Shown here: positions 1-9,236 of the stretch, piece by piece
Position numbering within the stretch: position 1 is the stretch's first letter
Layout: each line of letters begins with the position of its first letter
DNA from: Saprospiraceae bacterium
GTDB taxonomy: Bacteria; Bacteroidota; Bacteroidia; Chitinophagales; Saprospiraceae
DNA length: 64,000 nucleotides
Reading direction: 5' to 3'
NCBI GenBank assembly: GCA_020436935.1
Contig: JAGQWX010000028.1
Location: forward strand, 1 to 64,000
Program-made: the position numbers and the translations under genes
The notes under the pieces: generated by a model
Database searches by the model: none
What the model was told of the DNA's origin: nothing
What the model saw: only the letters and a program-made list of their open reading frames with translations

Positions 1-1831
1 GTGTTATTGAGGATGATTGTATAAAGGCCTGGGCAGATCCGCTCACTGAAGAAGATCCTACTGCCAACTTATTCACTATTTTTACGCCATCATTGTCGAT
101 AGTTGTAGATCCATTCACAAACGTTCCCCCGTTGAGGCCATTAATTCTTAGTCGCTCACTGCCTCCCTGAAAAAAGCCTATTTCTGCAGAATTCTTCAAT
201 TCTATTCTATTGGCTCCCGTTCCAACACCCACCTTTCCGGCAGCATAATAAATGTCACTGCCACTGTTCACCCATTGCGTCCCCAGACCCGGAATGTTGG
301 CAAGGTCGACTTTCGTGTTGGTTGATCCTGATAAGAAAATGTTTGTACCCTGACTTTGGATGACCTGAATTTCGTTGGTGTTGTCAAAATCATTAGGAGC
401 TCCTACCCACGCATTCCCCGTATACTTCAAAACGTTATCCGTTACAAAAATCCCTGAAACTGGTTTACCTTCAATTCCTATCACCCTTAAATTCCCAAAT
501 GTCCCACTTATATCGCCAGAGGCAGCACTTGCGTTGGTAACATCATCTCCAGGATTTGTATCTCCATTATTGCTGATGGTCCCATTGCTGATTTGAATTC
601 CGATCCCTGCCGTATACGTACCTGGAAGGCCCTGCAAACCTTGATCTCCTTTGTCCCCTTTGTCGCCTTTCAATCCCTGGATGCCCTGGAGGCCTTGCAA
701 ACCCTGTTGCCCCTGATCGCCCTTGTCGCCTTTCAATCCCTGAATGCCCTGGAGTCCCTGAATACCCTGATCACCCTTATCGCCTTTGTCGCCCTTCAAA
801 CCCTGGTCCCCTTTATCACCTTTGTCGCCTTTTAGACCTTGCTGTCCTGCAGGGCCCTGGATTTGACCTATAGCATTCCATTTTGTACCATCCCAAACAT
901 AGCCGGTTCCATTGACCTGGTCTATAAACATATCTCCTATGTTGCCCTGGTAATTGGGATTCAAGTTGCCTTGACCATTTACAGAACCCACGATGGTTAC
1001 ACCTGCACCATCTTTCCCGGGCAAACCTTGTGCGCCAATATCGCCTTTCTCTCCTTTATCACCCTTATCTCCTTTCAGCCCCTGTATACCTTGTATGCCT
1101 TGTGAACCATTGTCACCTTTGTCACCTTTTGACCCTTGCTCTCCTTTTTCACCTTTATCTCCTTTGTCACCCTTGTCGCCTTTATCTCCTTTAGGGCCCT
1201 GGACAGCGCCTACATTGATCCACTTGCTCCCGTCCCAAACATGGCCTGACCCTGTACCGGTTACAATGTACATGTCTCCAATGTTTCCATTGTACGATGA
1301 TGGTAAATCTCCTACCGTAGCTACTGAACCTACCACCGTAACGCTATTGCCCTGAGGTCCTTTTAGATCGATCCATGGCCCAAAGCTCCCGTCCGGATTT
1401 TCAAACCTGACCTTGGTGCCTTCCCACTGATGTGCAGGAGGTGGGCCTGGTACAGAGGATCCTGAATTCATCGCATAAAATGCGAAAGGAACTGCTGAAA
1501 TGGATTTTGTACCGAAGTCGAGATTTCCATCTCCGGTGTTGATGCTTGTACTCATCGTTCCCTCTCCGGCTTTCCAATTCATTTTAGCAAGATCCTCTCC
1601 GCCAACCTGGTAGTTGACTATTCCAAACTCATCGGTGACCACATCAACAGACTGGTTGAAAGTTTCACCTCCAACTTCAAAACTTACTGTGACCTGGACA
1701 CTCTTATTGCTCAGAGGGTTTCCATCTTTGTCTTTAATCAGTGCCTGATAATTGATCTTTGATGCACCCTGAGCATTAGCAAAACCGGCAATCAGAGCAA
1801 TCAAACAAATTGTGAGTATTATTTTTTTCAT
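1..1831 (-). CDS. Secreted collagen-like (Gly-X-Y repeat) protein, 3' end outside window
   Basis: About 610 codons are visible and the stop lies beyond the left edge. It starts with a clear signal peptide (MKKIILTICLIALIAGFANA, then Q) and an N-terminal beta-rich region. Two blocks of Gly-X-Y triplets follow, dominated by GDKGDKG and GIQGLQG, at about 1016-1200 and 618-864. Each block is preceded by a related module of about 50 residues with the patterns VGSV, GNIGDM and WDG.KW (about 1201-1360 and 865-1015). The part after the second block is non-collagenous and resembles the repetitive head of a fibre protein. It is the second gene of a pair, 21 bp after a T9SS-sorted protein. A surface or secreted fibre is inferred; no enzyme motif is seen. 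Confidence 0.8.
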   Translation of the reverse strand, partial: MKKIILTICLIALIAGFANAQGASKINYQALIKDKDGNPLSNKSVQVTVSFEVGGETFNQSVDVVTDEFGIVNYQVGGEDLAKMNWKAGEGTMSTSINTGDGNLDFGTKSISAVPFAFYAMNSGSSVPGPPPAHQWEGTKVRFENPDGSFGPWIDLKGPQGNSVTVVGSVATVGDLPSSYNGNIGDMYIVTGTGSGHVWDGSKWINVGAVQGPKGDKGDKGDKGDKGEKGEQGSKGDKGDNGSQGIQGIQGLKGDKGDKGEKGDIGAQGLPGKDGAGVTIVGSVNGQGNLNPNYQGNIGDMFIDQVNGTGYVWDGTKWNAIGQIQGPAGQQGLKGDKGDKGDQGLKGDKGDKGDQGIQGLQGIQGLKGDKGDQGQQGLQGLQGIQGLKGDKGDKGDQGLQGLPGTYTAGIGIQISNGTISNNGDTNPGDDVTNASAASGDISGTFGNLRVIGIEGKPVSGIFVTDNVLKYTGNAWVGAPNDFDNTNEIQVIQSQGTNIFLSGSTNTKVDLANIPGLGTQWVNSGSDIYYAAGKVGVGTGANRIELKNSAEIGFFQGGSERLRINGLNGGTFVNGSTTIDNDGVKIVNKLAVGSSSVSGSAQAFIQSSSIT

Positions 1832-1852
1832 CTTAATTATTTAGGATTTTTA

Positions 1853-2326
1853 TTATTGAATTTTTGTCAGCCAGCCTAAGTTGTATGCTTTGCTGTCTTT
1901 TGTGATAAGTCTGATGAGATAAGTTCCGGTCTTCAGATCATGCACATCCACTTTTCCCTGGCCATCATTATTTCTCAAGACCATCCTTCCCTCAGTATCA
2001 AATAAAAACACTGTTTGAATAAGTTTTGGGCTTTCTATAATGATGAAGTCCATTGCCGGATTTGGGTATGTGACAAATTTTATCCATTCATCTTCTTCAA
2101 AGGAAGTTGTTAACTTATTTCCAGCCAGAGATATGATGCCCAAACTTGCATATGGTCTACTTGAAACGGATCCGGTAAAAACTTCGCCCATAGCTATAGC
2201 ACCATCAAGCTTTACATTGGATGATGATCCCCCATAAACCGTTATTGCATTGTGTCCGAATAGCTGAGCTTGGATCGTTTGGGTAAAAAGAAGAAATAAA
2301 AAAAAGTATAAAATTTTGTAAATCAT
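1853..2326 (-). CDS. Small secreted protein with T9SS type A C-terminal sorting domain
   Basis: I chose the ATG at 2326 because it opens directly onto a signal peptide (MIYKILYFFLFLLF...IQAQ). A TTG 24 bases further upstream is also in frame. The protein is about 157 residues. The last 75 or so show the type IX secretion sorting pattern: YPNPAMDF, then a strand with LFDTEGRMV, then GTYLIRL. The short region between signal and sorting domain contains AITVYGGSSSNVKLDGAIAMGEVF, here cut as AITVYGGSS and IAMGEVF, and has no known catalytic motif. It is followed after 21 bp by the collagen-like gene on the same strand, so the two are probably co-transcribed surface proteins. Exact role unknown. 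Confidence 0.75.
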   Translation of the reverse strand: MIYKILYFFLFLLFTQTIQAQLFGHNAITVYGGSSSNVKLDGAIAMGEVFTGSVSSRPYASLGIISLAGNKLTTSFEEDEWIKFVTYPNPAMDFIIIESPKLIQTVFLFDTEGRMVLRNNDGQGKVDVHDLKTGTYLIRLITKDSKAYNLGWLTKIQ

Positions 2327-2468
2327 GGCCTTTAAAAGGTTTATCCACAAAACTATTGACCTCGCTGTCCATTCGACCTACACTTTTGGATAGTTTTGGC
2401 CTTGATGAATTTTGAGTAGAAGCTTAAAAATGATTACCTTAGAACCATAATAACAATTGAGCGGATTC

Positions 2469-4268
2469 ATGACTATCAAAAGATTTTCATCGATTTTTTA
2501 TTTATCTATACTCTTTATTCAGTCTATTCAGTCACAAACGCTTGATTTGACATATGTTGATACTCTGCCAGGTACGGCCGAAAAAATGATGGCATTGTCC
2601 TTGAAAGTTGAGAGCTTATTGTATACTTCTCCTGATCAGACCATTCTTGTTGTCGATAAAATGAAAGAAATTGGCGCCAACAATCAGGATAGAGTCATCC
2701 AGGGAATGATGCTCAATGCTGAAGGCATGAGCCTTTTTAGTCAGAAAAAGTTTGATGAGTCTGTCAAAAAATACATCGAGGCATTGAAAATCTTCGAAGA
2801 ATTGGACAGTGCCAGATTTATTGCAAAAATAAATAACAATATAGGCGGAAGTCTTGTAACATCAGGAGATAACCAAAGAAGCATCAGTTATTTCCGTAAA
2901 GCTTTGGATTATTATCTTGATCAAAAAGATGACCTCTGGATCGCACACACTTACAACAACATTGGCATCATCAGCATGAACATCAAAGATTATGATGTTG
3001 CCAGCGAATCATTGATAAAATCCCTCGAATTTTACAAGAAACTAAACCTTTCTCTTTATGAAGGCATCACAAGTCTCAACGTGGGCAACCTGATGATCGA
3101 ACAAGAAAAGTTTACCAATTCTATCCCCTATTATCAAAGTGCTATGAAGTTGGTACCCCTTGAACAAAACAAACTCCTTCATGCTGCATCTGAAGGAGGT
3201 CTGGGCACTGCGCATCTACGACTCAATCATCTCGATCAATCAGCTAAAGCATTCGAGCGTAGCATAGAAATAGCCCAAAAATTGAATCATACCGAGCAAC
3301 TCAAAGTATCCCTGGAAGGTCTGGCCAGTGTCAGAGAAAAGCAGGGAAACAACAAAGAAGCATTGCGCATATATAAAGAATACAGCATCATCAAGGACAC
3401 ACTTTTTCAGCAACAACAAAATCAAAGCCTCGTTGACGCTCTTGAAAAATATGAAACAGCAGAAAAAGAAGCGCAAATTGCAGAACTCAATTCAAAAAAC
3501 GAGATTGCTCAAATTAGACTATCTAACTCACGAAAATCCTTGTTCGCAGCCCTTTTCGGCATATTGGTCTTCCTGGCATTGGCCTATTATCTGTTTTCAT
3601 TAAATAAAACCATCCGACATCAGAACACCATCATTTCCAAGGCTTTACATGAAAAAGACATCCTACTTCGGGAAATCCACCACCGCGTCAAAAACAATAT
3701 GCAATTCATCAGCTCTCTTCTGAGTCTGCAGTCAGATCATGTACTCGACCCTACTGCAAAAAGTGCTCTTCATAAAGGAGAACACAGGGTACAATCTATG
3801 GCCCTCATTCATCAGAATCTGTACCAGGAAGAACACCTGACAGGTATCAACACTGCCGAATATTTTGGGAAACTGACTCAAAACTTATTCAATTCATACA
3901 ATATCAATGATGAGAAGATCACTCTACACACAGAAATTGATCCTATCATTATAGACGTTGACACCATGATTCCACTGGGTTTGATTGTCAATGAACTCAT
4001 CTCCAATACCTTGAAACATGCTTTCCCTGAGGGCACTGAAGGCGACATTTTTTTGACACTCAAAGAGGTCAATCACCAACTGGAACTCACAGTCAAAGAC
4101 AACGGTGTTGGCCTTAAGGATGAAGACCTGGATAAGCTTAATCAATCTTTTGGGTACAAACTCATCGAAGCTTTCAGGGATCAGCTGGATGCTGAAATGA
4201 TTACAGACTTTGTCCATGGATTTTCCGTTAAAATTTGTATCAAAGACTATCAGAAAATTGCTGCATGA
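2469..4268 (+). CDS. TPR-containing sensor histidine kinase (HisKA_2 type)
   Basis: The start is the ATG at 2469; a TTG 12 bases upstream is less likely. The order is: signal peptide (residues 1-22), TPR helices (about 75-310), coiled coil (about 315-350), one membrane segment (about 358-379), then a cytoplasmic kinase. The phospho-acceptor box reads [10 protein letters not shown] (about 401-410), typical of the HisKA_2/HWE-like class. The ATP-binding region shows the N box [13 protein letters not shown] and the G1 box DNGVGL. TPRs would lie in the periplasm and sense an unknown ligand or protein. The stop overlaps the response regulator start by 4 bp (ATGA), so the two form a two-component pair. 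The C-terminal G2 region is short, as in this class. Confidence 0.9.
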   Translation: MTIKRFSSIFYLSILFIQSIQSQTLDLTYVDTLPGTAEKMMALSLKVESLLYTSPDQTILVVDKMKEIGANNQDRVIQGMMLNAEGMSLFSQKKFDESVKKYIEALKIFEELDSARFIAKINNNIGGSLVTSGDNQRSISYFRKALDYYLDQKDDLWIAHTYNNIGIISMNIKDYDVASESLIKSLEFYKKLNLSLYEGITSLNVGNLMIEQEKFTNSIPYYQSAMKLVPLEQNKLLHAASEGGLGTAHLRLNHLDQSAKAFERSIEIAQKLNHTEQLKVSLEGLASVREKQGNNKEALRIYKEYSIIKDTLFQQQQNQSLVDALEKYETAEKEAQIAELNSKNEIAQIRLSNSRKSLFAALFGILVFLALAYYLFSLNKTIRHQNTIISKALHEKDILLREIHHRVKNNMQFISSLLSLQSDHVLDPTAKSALHKGEHRVQSMALIHQNLYQEEHLTGINTAEYFGKLTQNLFNSYNINDEKITLHTEIDPIIIDVDTMIPLGLIVNELISNTLKHAFPEGTEGDIFLTLKEVNHQLELTVKDNGVGLKDEDLDKLNQSFGYKLIEAFRDQLDAEMITDFVHGFSVKICIKDYQKIAA

Positions 4269-4894
4269 GCAATACCAACGTTAACATTTATATCATTGAA
4301 GACGAGGTCATCATAGCCAAAGACATCGCATCTAAAATTACCAAATTGGGGTATCACCCCATGGGCATGACCAAATCAAGCGATAAAGCAGTCGAATTTT
4401 TGAGCTTTAATACGCCTGATCTCATCCTTTGTGACATCAATATCAAGGGAAGTATGGACGGCATCGATGTCATCAGCCTCATTCAAAAAAAGAAAAAAAT
4501 ACCCTTCATTTACCTAACCTCTCTGTCGGACAGATATACACTTGAAAAAGCAAAATTGACCATGCCTTATGGATACATTGTAAAACCTTTTACCGAGAAA
4601 GACCTTCTTACTTCAATAGAAATGGCCCTCTACCGTTTCGAGCAGGAAAACAGCAGCTTTGACATCACCCAGGAAAAAGTCAATATGCTTGCAACAGAAG
4701 CTTTATCACCAAAAGAGTACGAATTACTCATTGACCTTACAAAAGGTTTGAACAATACAGAGATTGCTGAGAAACATTTCATATCCGTAAATACAGTCAA
4801 ATTCCATCTCAAAAATCTCTTTACTAAGCTAGACGTCAACAGCAGGACCGAGGCTATATATAAGGCCATTGGTTCAAATGCTACATCTTCATAA
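4265..4894 (+). CDS. LuxR/NarL-type response regulator
   Basis: Translation starts at the ATG at 4265, overlapping the kinase stop in ATGA; upstream in-frame codons would only add kinase-frame shadow. An N-terminal receiver domain has the acidic pair ED at residues 12-13, the phosphorylation site D57 in LILCDINI, the threonine or serine in YLTSLS, and K107 in YIVKPFT. A LuxR-type helix-turn-helix lies near the C terminus ([31 protein letters not shown]). It is the output partner of the histidine kinase directly upstream and should bind DNA when phosphorylated. The linker between the domains is about 30 residues. Targets cannot be read from the sequence. Confidence 0.92.
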   Translation: MSNTNVNIYIIEDEVIIAKDIASKITKLGYHPMGMTKSSDKAVEFLSFNTPDLILCDINIKGSMDGIDVISLIQKKKKIPFIYLTSLSDRYTLEKAKLTMPYGYIVKPFTEKDLLTSIEMALYRFEQENSSFDITQEKVNMLATEALSPKEYELLIDLTKGLNNTEIAEKHFISVNTVKFHLKNLFTKLDVNSRTEAIYKAIGSNATSS

Positions 4895-5061
4895 TGAACA
4901 ACATTATTTTCCTCGCTCGCTTGCATTGTTTGTTCATCTTTTAGATGCCGGGGCAAAAAATACTCTGCCTGATAAATTATTGTTAATTCAGCCTTTTATC
5001 TCCGGGATTTAGAACCATAATCGCCATTTTTACATTTCACATCATATAAGTGTACCTTAGC

Positions 5062-5523
5062 GTGAAATTGAAAAATAGCCTTTCAGTCATATCATTTTTT
5101 TTCTTCCTGATTTTATCAGGACCACATTTTTTGTCTGCACAGAATGATGCATGGGGCACTTTATCTATGGTTGAAATCGAAAAAAAATTCCAACCGGAGT
5201 TTGGCATGGAAGTCATGATTCCTACTGTTTCGCCCCTGACAATGGCGCTCAATGGCAAGGTGATTGAGGTGGAAGGTTATTACATCGCACTGACAGCAAA
5301 AACTGCCCAGAGCCATTTCATGCTTTCAAGATATCCCCAAAGCATGTGTTTTTTTTGTGGCAAAGCAGGACCGGAATCTGCCATGCAGGTCTTTATGAAA
5401 GACAACATCAAAGTACCTTACACTGAAGAAAAAATCACCGTCAAAGGTGTACTTTCCATCAATCCCACCAACCCCAATGAATTACTTTACACACTGACAG
5501 ACGCAGTCTTGATTAAAAAATAA
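5062..5523 (+). CDS. Secreted CxFCG-motif protein, first of a tandem pair
   Basis: The GTG at 5062 gives a good signal peptide (MKLKNSLSVISFFFFLILSG, ending near SAQ); a GTG at 5050 would add four residues. The mature part has the pattern GKVIEVEGYYIAL, then SRYPQSMCFFCGKAGPES with Cys96 and Cys99, then a strand-rich end. The arrangement of a GK.I.V.GY strand and a central loop is reminiscent of the DUF3299-type OB fold, but I cannot assign a function. The next gene is a clear paralogue four bases downstream, so they were probably produced by tandem duplication and are expressed together. The paired cysteines could bind metal or form a disulfide; this is inference. Confidence 0.7.
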   Translation: MKLKNSLSVISFFFFLILSGPHFLSAQNDAWGTLSMVEIEKKFQPEFGMEVMIPTVSPLTMALNGKVIEVEGYYIALTAKTAQSHFMLSRYPQSMCFFCGKAGPESAMQVFMKDNIKVPYTEEKITVKGVLSINPTNPNELLYTLTDAVLIKK

Positions 5524-5527
5524 ATGC

Positions 5528-5977
5528 ATGAAACAAATCTTTGCCATCGCCGTTATTGTCCTCTGTTTTGTTGCCACTTCAACGAGCTTGAACGGCCAAT
5601 CAGAAATTTGGAAAACACTCGCGAAAATCTCATATACCAAACAGTACGACGCTGTTATGGGCTTTAAAATAGATAAGCCGGTTTTCAGTGAAGCCATAAA
5701 GTCGATGGAAGGCAAGACCATTACTGTCAAAGGCTATATTATACCTACTGATGGATACAAGTCTCACAAAGAGTTTGTCTATTCTGCTTTTCCTTACAGC
5801 CAGTGCTTTTTCTGCGGAGGAGCCGGCCCGGAAACGGTTATGGAAGTAGAAGCGAAAGAGCCCATCAAATTTACTGCAGAGTCCATCGTGCTGAAAGGTA
5901 AACTCCACCTCAACGACAGCGACATCAACAGATTGATGTTTAAAATTACGGATGCTGTGCAGGTGGATTCTAATTAA
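5528..5977 (+). CDS. Secreted CxFCG-motif protein, second of a tandem pair
   Basis: The ATG at 5528 opens a signal peptide (MKQIFAIAVIVLCFVATSTS, cleavage near NGQ). The mature 125 residues align along their whole length with the preceding gene: W.TL near the start, GKTITVKGYIIP, then SAFPYSQCFFCGGAGPET with Cys93 and Cys96, and a closing strand ending ITDAV. The shared core Q/M-CFFCG-AGPE is the most conserved part and is likely to be the functional site. Only four bases separate the two genes. I do not recognise a characterised family; a DUF3299-like fold is possible. A role in periplasmic metal or redox handling is a guess based on the cysteines. Confidence 0.7.
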   Translation: MKQIFAIAVIVLCFVATSTSLNGQSEIWKTLAKISYTKQYDAVMGFKIDKPVFSEAIKSMEGKTITVKGYIIPTDGYKSHKEFVYSAFPYSQCFFCGGAGPETVMEVEAKEPIKFTAESIVLKGKLHLNDSDINRLMFKITDAVQVDSN

Positions 5978-6163
5978 GTTATTGCTTTTTAGGTATTAGG
6001 TGGTGGGTATTAGGTTTTAGTTTTTTTTTGAATGGGACCTTGGGACACGTGTTCAAAGTTTAATTGCACCTTCTGCATGAGCACAAACACATATGCATGT
6101 TGGTGATGCCAATTTCATGATCATCATGCCGACTCCGTCTTTAGTTTGGATGCAAAATTTTTC

Positions 6164-7186
6164 TTACTCAAACACATTTCCCAATATGGCGATCACAGGA
6201 TTGAATTCAATCTGCTTACCACCAGCTTCGTCTACTTCAATCGGTAATTCGGATGGTACCATGACATAGGCCTGAGCTCCACTGGACCATTTAGTTTGTA
6301 ATCTCAGGATCACTTTCCTGACTTCAACGATGTCACTCACGTCAATTTTTCCGTCTTGTGTCACATCTCCTGTAATCAGACCTACTCCTTCAAGTTCCCT
6401 GAGTCGAAGGATGTGCCTGCGCATAGAAACCAAATCATTGACGTCAATTTTAGCAGGGTTTACAGTTGTTGATGATTCATAACTGATGTAGGGCTCTTGT
6501 GTTTGTGGATATTGCTCTGACGGATATTTGATCCTCAAACCGGAAGTCGTATCTGAGACAACCAATTTTTTATATGTTGAATCCGATTTAGAACGTAGAT
6601 AAAATGCAGATTGATCAGGTAAACCATTGGTGACAGTGGCATAATTGATGGTGATGTTGTTGGTGGGAGGTCCTTTGATGTCAGCAACGGCCAATTCAAG
6701 TTCACTGGCAAGATTGGCAAAAAGCACATCATACACATAGGTTCCATCCGGTTTTACGATGGTAAAATGTGGAGTTCCAGAGTATGAGCCTACATCGGGG
6801 TCCGTGTATTTAGAAAATACATCATCAGATTTTCCGGCATATCCAAATGAAGGGAATGTCAGATCATGCTTGGACTTATATCCTTCGATATCTGCATTGG
6901 AGTCACCCGCCATAATCGAAAATTCCAAAAACTGCACCTTGTCTTTTCCTGCTCCAAAGTTTTGATAAACTTTCTCTACATTCCTTGCTATCTGATTGCA
7001 AGGTGGACAATTCACAAAAAAGAGGTGGACGACGACAATTTTGTTTTGAGAAAGATAATCGTCATACAGGCGATGTACATTTCCTTTGGTATCGGTTGCG
7101 GTAAAATCTGGTGCAAGCTTTTGAGCTGCAAGGTTTTGCAAATAAAAAGAAGCTAAAAAAAGGAGAATCAGGTATTTGTTGCCCAT
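6164..7186 (-). CDS. Secreted TlpA-like thioredoxin with dockerin-type C-terminal domain
   Basis: A signal peptide (residues 1-21) precedes a TlpA/AhpC-like thioredoxin domain (about 23-165) with the redox motif CPPC at residues 60-63 after HLFFVN, and the cis-proline in SGTPHFTI. A linker leads to a dockerin-type region (about 245-297). Its second calcium loop is complete (DVTQDGKIDVSDI), while the first has only the IDVNDL part. Both halves end in a helix with R..ILRL. The protein ends about 40 residues later without a recognisable sorting domain. It is transcribed away from lipB. The dockerin suggests tethering to a cohesin-like partner; the adhesin starting at 10283 has a cohesin-like N terminus, but a partnership is only inferred. 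Confidence 0.8.
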   Translation of the reverse strand: MGNKYLILLFLASFYLQNLAAQKLAPDFTATDTKGNVHRLYDDYLSQNKIVVVHLFFVNCPPCNQIARNVEKVYQNFGAGKDKVQFLEFSIMAGDSNADIEGYKSKHDLTFPSFGYAGKSDDVFSKYTDPDVGSYSGTPHFTIVKPDGTYVYDVLFANLASELELAVADIKGPPTNNITINYATVTNGLPDQSAFYLRSKSDSTYKKLVVSDTTSGLRIKYPSEQYPQTQEPYISYESSTTVNPAKIDVNDLVSMRRHILRLRELEGVGLITGDVTQDGKIDVSDIVEVRKVILRLQTKWSSGAQAYVMVPSELPIEVDEAGGKQIEFNPVIAILGNVFE

Positions 7187-7338
7187 CTTTTGGAGTATTT
7201 AGATTTTTAGAACAATACACAGAATACAATAATAACGATTTAATCACAAATTTTTATAATCAAAGCCTTGACCTATTTGAATTTCAGCACTTTAGCGCTC
7301 AAAAATGGATCATCGATCTTTTTGGAAGGCATTTTGTT

Positions 7339-7408
7339 ATACTTATTGGAAAATGCATTGTCCATTTTAAACATGCGGGCATCAGTGCAAGGGTTTTCCA
7401 AAAGGTAT
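7339..7408. repeat. Palindromic intergenic element, copy A (short, internally deleted)
   Basis: This 70-bp copy begins ATACTTATTGGAAAATG and ends CCAAAAGGTAT, whose reverse complement starts ATACCTTTTGG, so the ends are imperfect inverted repeats. The left arm continues CATTGTCCATTTTAAACATG, nearly the same as the left arm of copy D. The inner core found in the other copies is missing. It lies in the gap between the thioredoxin-dockerin gene and lipB. Confidence 0.55.
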
Positions 7409-7463
7409 ATATTTTAATGTTGTACTTTTACATCAAAATTTTCATTCCTTTAAAGGAAGATAT

Positions 7464-8207
7464 ATGACGGCCAACCAGACCAATGTACATTTCGAAAGGA
7501 TACTTTATAAAAAATATGAGGAAGTATGGCAATACCAGTCTGTCCTTCAAAACGAACTGATCACCAAAAGGAGGCTGGCTAAAGCTGCAGGAATAACAGA
7601 TTTCAGACAAGAGCACCACTATATCCTGGTGTGTGAACACAATCCCGTCTATACACTTGGAAAAAGTGGGAGTATGGATCACCTCCTGCTCACAGATGAA
7701 GAATTAGCCGGTAATCAAATCGAATTTTTCAAAATCAATCGAGGTGGAGATATCACTTATCATGGCCCCGGACAGATCACAGCCTACCCCATTTTGGATC
7801 TCGAAGAATTTGTAACCGATGTACATCTCTATGTGCGCAATCTTGAGGAAGTAATCATTCGCACCATCGCTGATTATGATCTGCATGGCTTCAGGATCAA
7901 AGATTATACCGGCGTTTGGCTGGGGGAAGAGGGCAATCTCCGGAAAATTTGTGCCATTGGTGTACACATGTCCCGATGGGTTACCATGCACGGCTTGGCA
8001 TTCAATGTCAATACAGACCTTACCTATTTTGATAAGATTGTTCCTTGCGGCATCAGTGAAGAAGACAAATCAGTCACATCTCTTGCAGCAGAATTAGGCA
8101 CAGAGGTAGACATAGACGAAGTCATCATGAAAATGCTGGACCATTTTGAGGACGTCTATGGTTTTAAAGTTGCCAATAAAATTTTATCCACACACATCAA
8201 TACATAA
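7464..8207 (+). CDS. lipB: Octanoyl-[acyl carrier protein]:protein octanoyltransferase LipB
   Basis: LipB moves octanoate from acyl carrier protein to the lipoyl domains of 2-oxoacid dehydrogenases and the glycine cleavage system, the first step of lipoate synthesis in the cytoplasm. The family signatures are present: RGGDITYHGPGQ at residues 93-104, the catalytic lysine K161 in RKICAIGVH, HGLAFNVNTDL, and the catalytic cysteine C195 in IVPCGI. At 247 residues it has normal family length. Translation begins at the ATG at 7464. A thioesterase gene starts ten bases after the stop and is probably co-transcribed. A short palindromic repeat copy lies in its upstream region. Confidence 0.97.
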   Translation: MTANQTNVHFERILYKKYEEVWQYQSVLQNELITKRRLAKAAGITDFRQEHHYILVCEHNPVYTLGKSGSMDHLLLTDEELAGNQIEFFKINRGGDITYHGPGQITAYPILDLEEFVTDVHLYVRNLEEVIIRTIADYDLHGFRIKDYTGVWLGEEGNLRKICAIGVHMSRWVTMHGLAFNVNTDLTYFDKIVPCGISEEDKSVTSLAAELGTEVDIDEVIMKMLDHFEDVYGFKVANKILSTHINT

Positions 8208-8217
8208 GAACATCTTT

Positions 8218-8745
8218 ATGGAAGCTAAAAAAGTCTCTGAATCAAAAACCATAATGACAGAAATGGTCATGCCCCCTGATACCAATACCTTTGGTAATCT
8301 CATGGGAGGAATCCTGATGAAGTGGATGGACGTTGCAGGAGCAATCTGTGCCGGGCGGCACGCAGAAAACTATGTGGTTACTGCATCAGTTGACAATGTT
8401 TCTTTCGAGCATCCCATAAGGCTGGGCGACATCATTACTTTGGAAGCTGTTGTCACAAGAGCTTTCAATACATCCATAGAAGTATTCATCGAAGTATTTA
8501 TTCATGATATCGTGCACAAAAAAAACACCAAAAGCAACCACGCCTATTTCACTTTTGTAGCGCTGGAACCTACATCAATGCGCCCAACTAAAGTTCCGGA
8601 AGTGCTGCCAATCACCGAACAGGAAGAAAATCTCTATACCGGTGCAGTCCGCAGAAGAGAAATCAGACTTGTACTTTCGGGTAGGATGAAGCCATCGGAA
8701 GCCATTAAAGTCAAGGAGTTTCTAGACCTCCACCAAAAGAAATAA
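8218..8745 (+). CDS. Acyl-CoA thioesterase, hotdog fold (YciA/BACH-like)
   Basis: The ATG at 8218 starts the conserved part; the frame stays open 72 bases upstream into lipB but that extension has no family resemblance. The hotdog core shows MVMPPDTNTFGNLMGG, LMKWMDVAGAICAGRHA, and SVDNVSFEHPIRLGDII, as in cytosolic acyl-CoA hydrolases of the YciA/BACH group. The conserved aspartate of the active site lies in WMDVAG. The protein is about 175 residues, one hotdog domain plus a C-terminal tail (RREIRLVLSGRMKPSE) usual in Bacteroidota relatives. It follows lipB by ten bases. The preferred acyl chain length cannot be told from sequence. Confidence 0.9.
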   Translation: MEAKKVSESKTIMTEMVMPPDTNTFGNLMGGILMKWMDVAGAICAGRHAENYVVTASVDNVSFEHPIRLGDIITLEAVVTRAFNTSIEVFIEVFIHDIVHKKNTKSNHAYFTFVALEPTSMRPTKVPEVLPITEQEENLYTGAVRRREIRLVLSGRMKPSEAIKVKEFLDLHQKK

Positions 8746-9074
8746 GCTTATTACTTCTGGAAAAATTTTCCATTCGACGCTCAACGTGGTTGTGCCGTCC
8801 TGTTCTTTTTATTCAAAAAAATGATGATCAATCGCAATCATTCTCAAGCTATCACAAAATTTGGTACAGGATTTGTATTATATAATATATTGATTGTTAT
8901 GAATTAATGAATAATACAATAATTTAATATAATTCATAATCATCAAAAATATTTGCATGGGTCTGAAAAATGCAAGACATCATGCAGATCAGACTAGAGG
9001 GCATCCCAATGAAATTTATTTCATTACCTCACCACCATTAATATGGATGATAAAATGACAACAAGCAGACTGAT
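8746..9074. other. Non-coding gap with an A+T-rich inverted repeat
   Basis: No convincing gene is present between the thioesterase stop and repeat copy B. The A+T-rich part holds a perfect 10-bp inverted repeat, TTATGAATTA at 8897-8906 and TAATTCATAA at 8930-8939. An operator or simple chance in A+T-rich DNA are both possible. No terminator with a T run is seen after the thioesterase gene. Confidence 0.4.
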
Positions 9075-9236
9075 ATACTCTTCGGAATATGGAATGTCCA
9101 TTTTACATGTGATGAAAAAATGGAACAGATCGAGGCGCAAAACGCAGTTGGAGTGGTACCTCCAACGAGTATTTGTAACGATGAGATGGTTCATTTTTGC
9201 AGCATGGAATTGGACAATTCTATTTCCGAAGAGTAT
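9075..9236. repeat. Palindromic intergenic element, copy B (full length)
   Basis: This 162-bp element has terminal inverted repeats: the left end ATACTCTTCGGA is the exact reverse complement of the right end TCCGAAGAGTAT, and the similarity continues imperfectly through GAATATGGAATGTCC and GGACAATTCTATTTC. In the middle lies a smaller perfect hairpin, GTTGGAG (9147-9153) with CTCCAAC (9160-9166). The whole copy could fold as one long imperfect hairpin. Copies C and D share both arms and the core in the same orientation. The right end runs into the start of the thioredoxin-SPOR gene. Confidence 0.8.

Noticed and set aside
375-1355. Several open frames on the plus strand opposite the collagen-like gene
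   Set aside because: They mirror the Gly-X-Y repeats of the minus-strand gene and have Leu/Pro/Ser-rich low-complexity composition; none has a promoter or signal.
5978-6163. Short TATTAGGT-like repeats after the CxFCG pair
   Set aside because: Only two imperfect units (GGTATTAGG), likely simple-sequence drift.
9043-9180. N-terminal extension of the thioredoxin-SPOR gene
   Set aside because: It is translated repeat copy B and its left flank, with no protein-like sense; the later ATG at 9181 is better although still inside the repeat.
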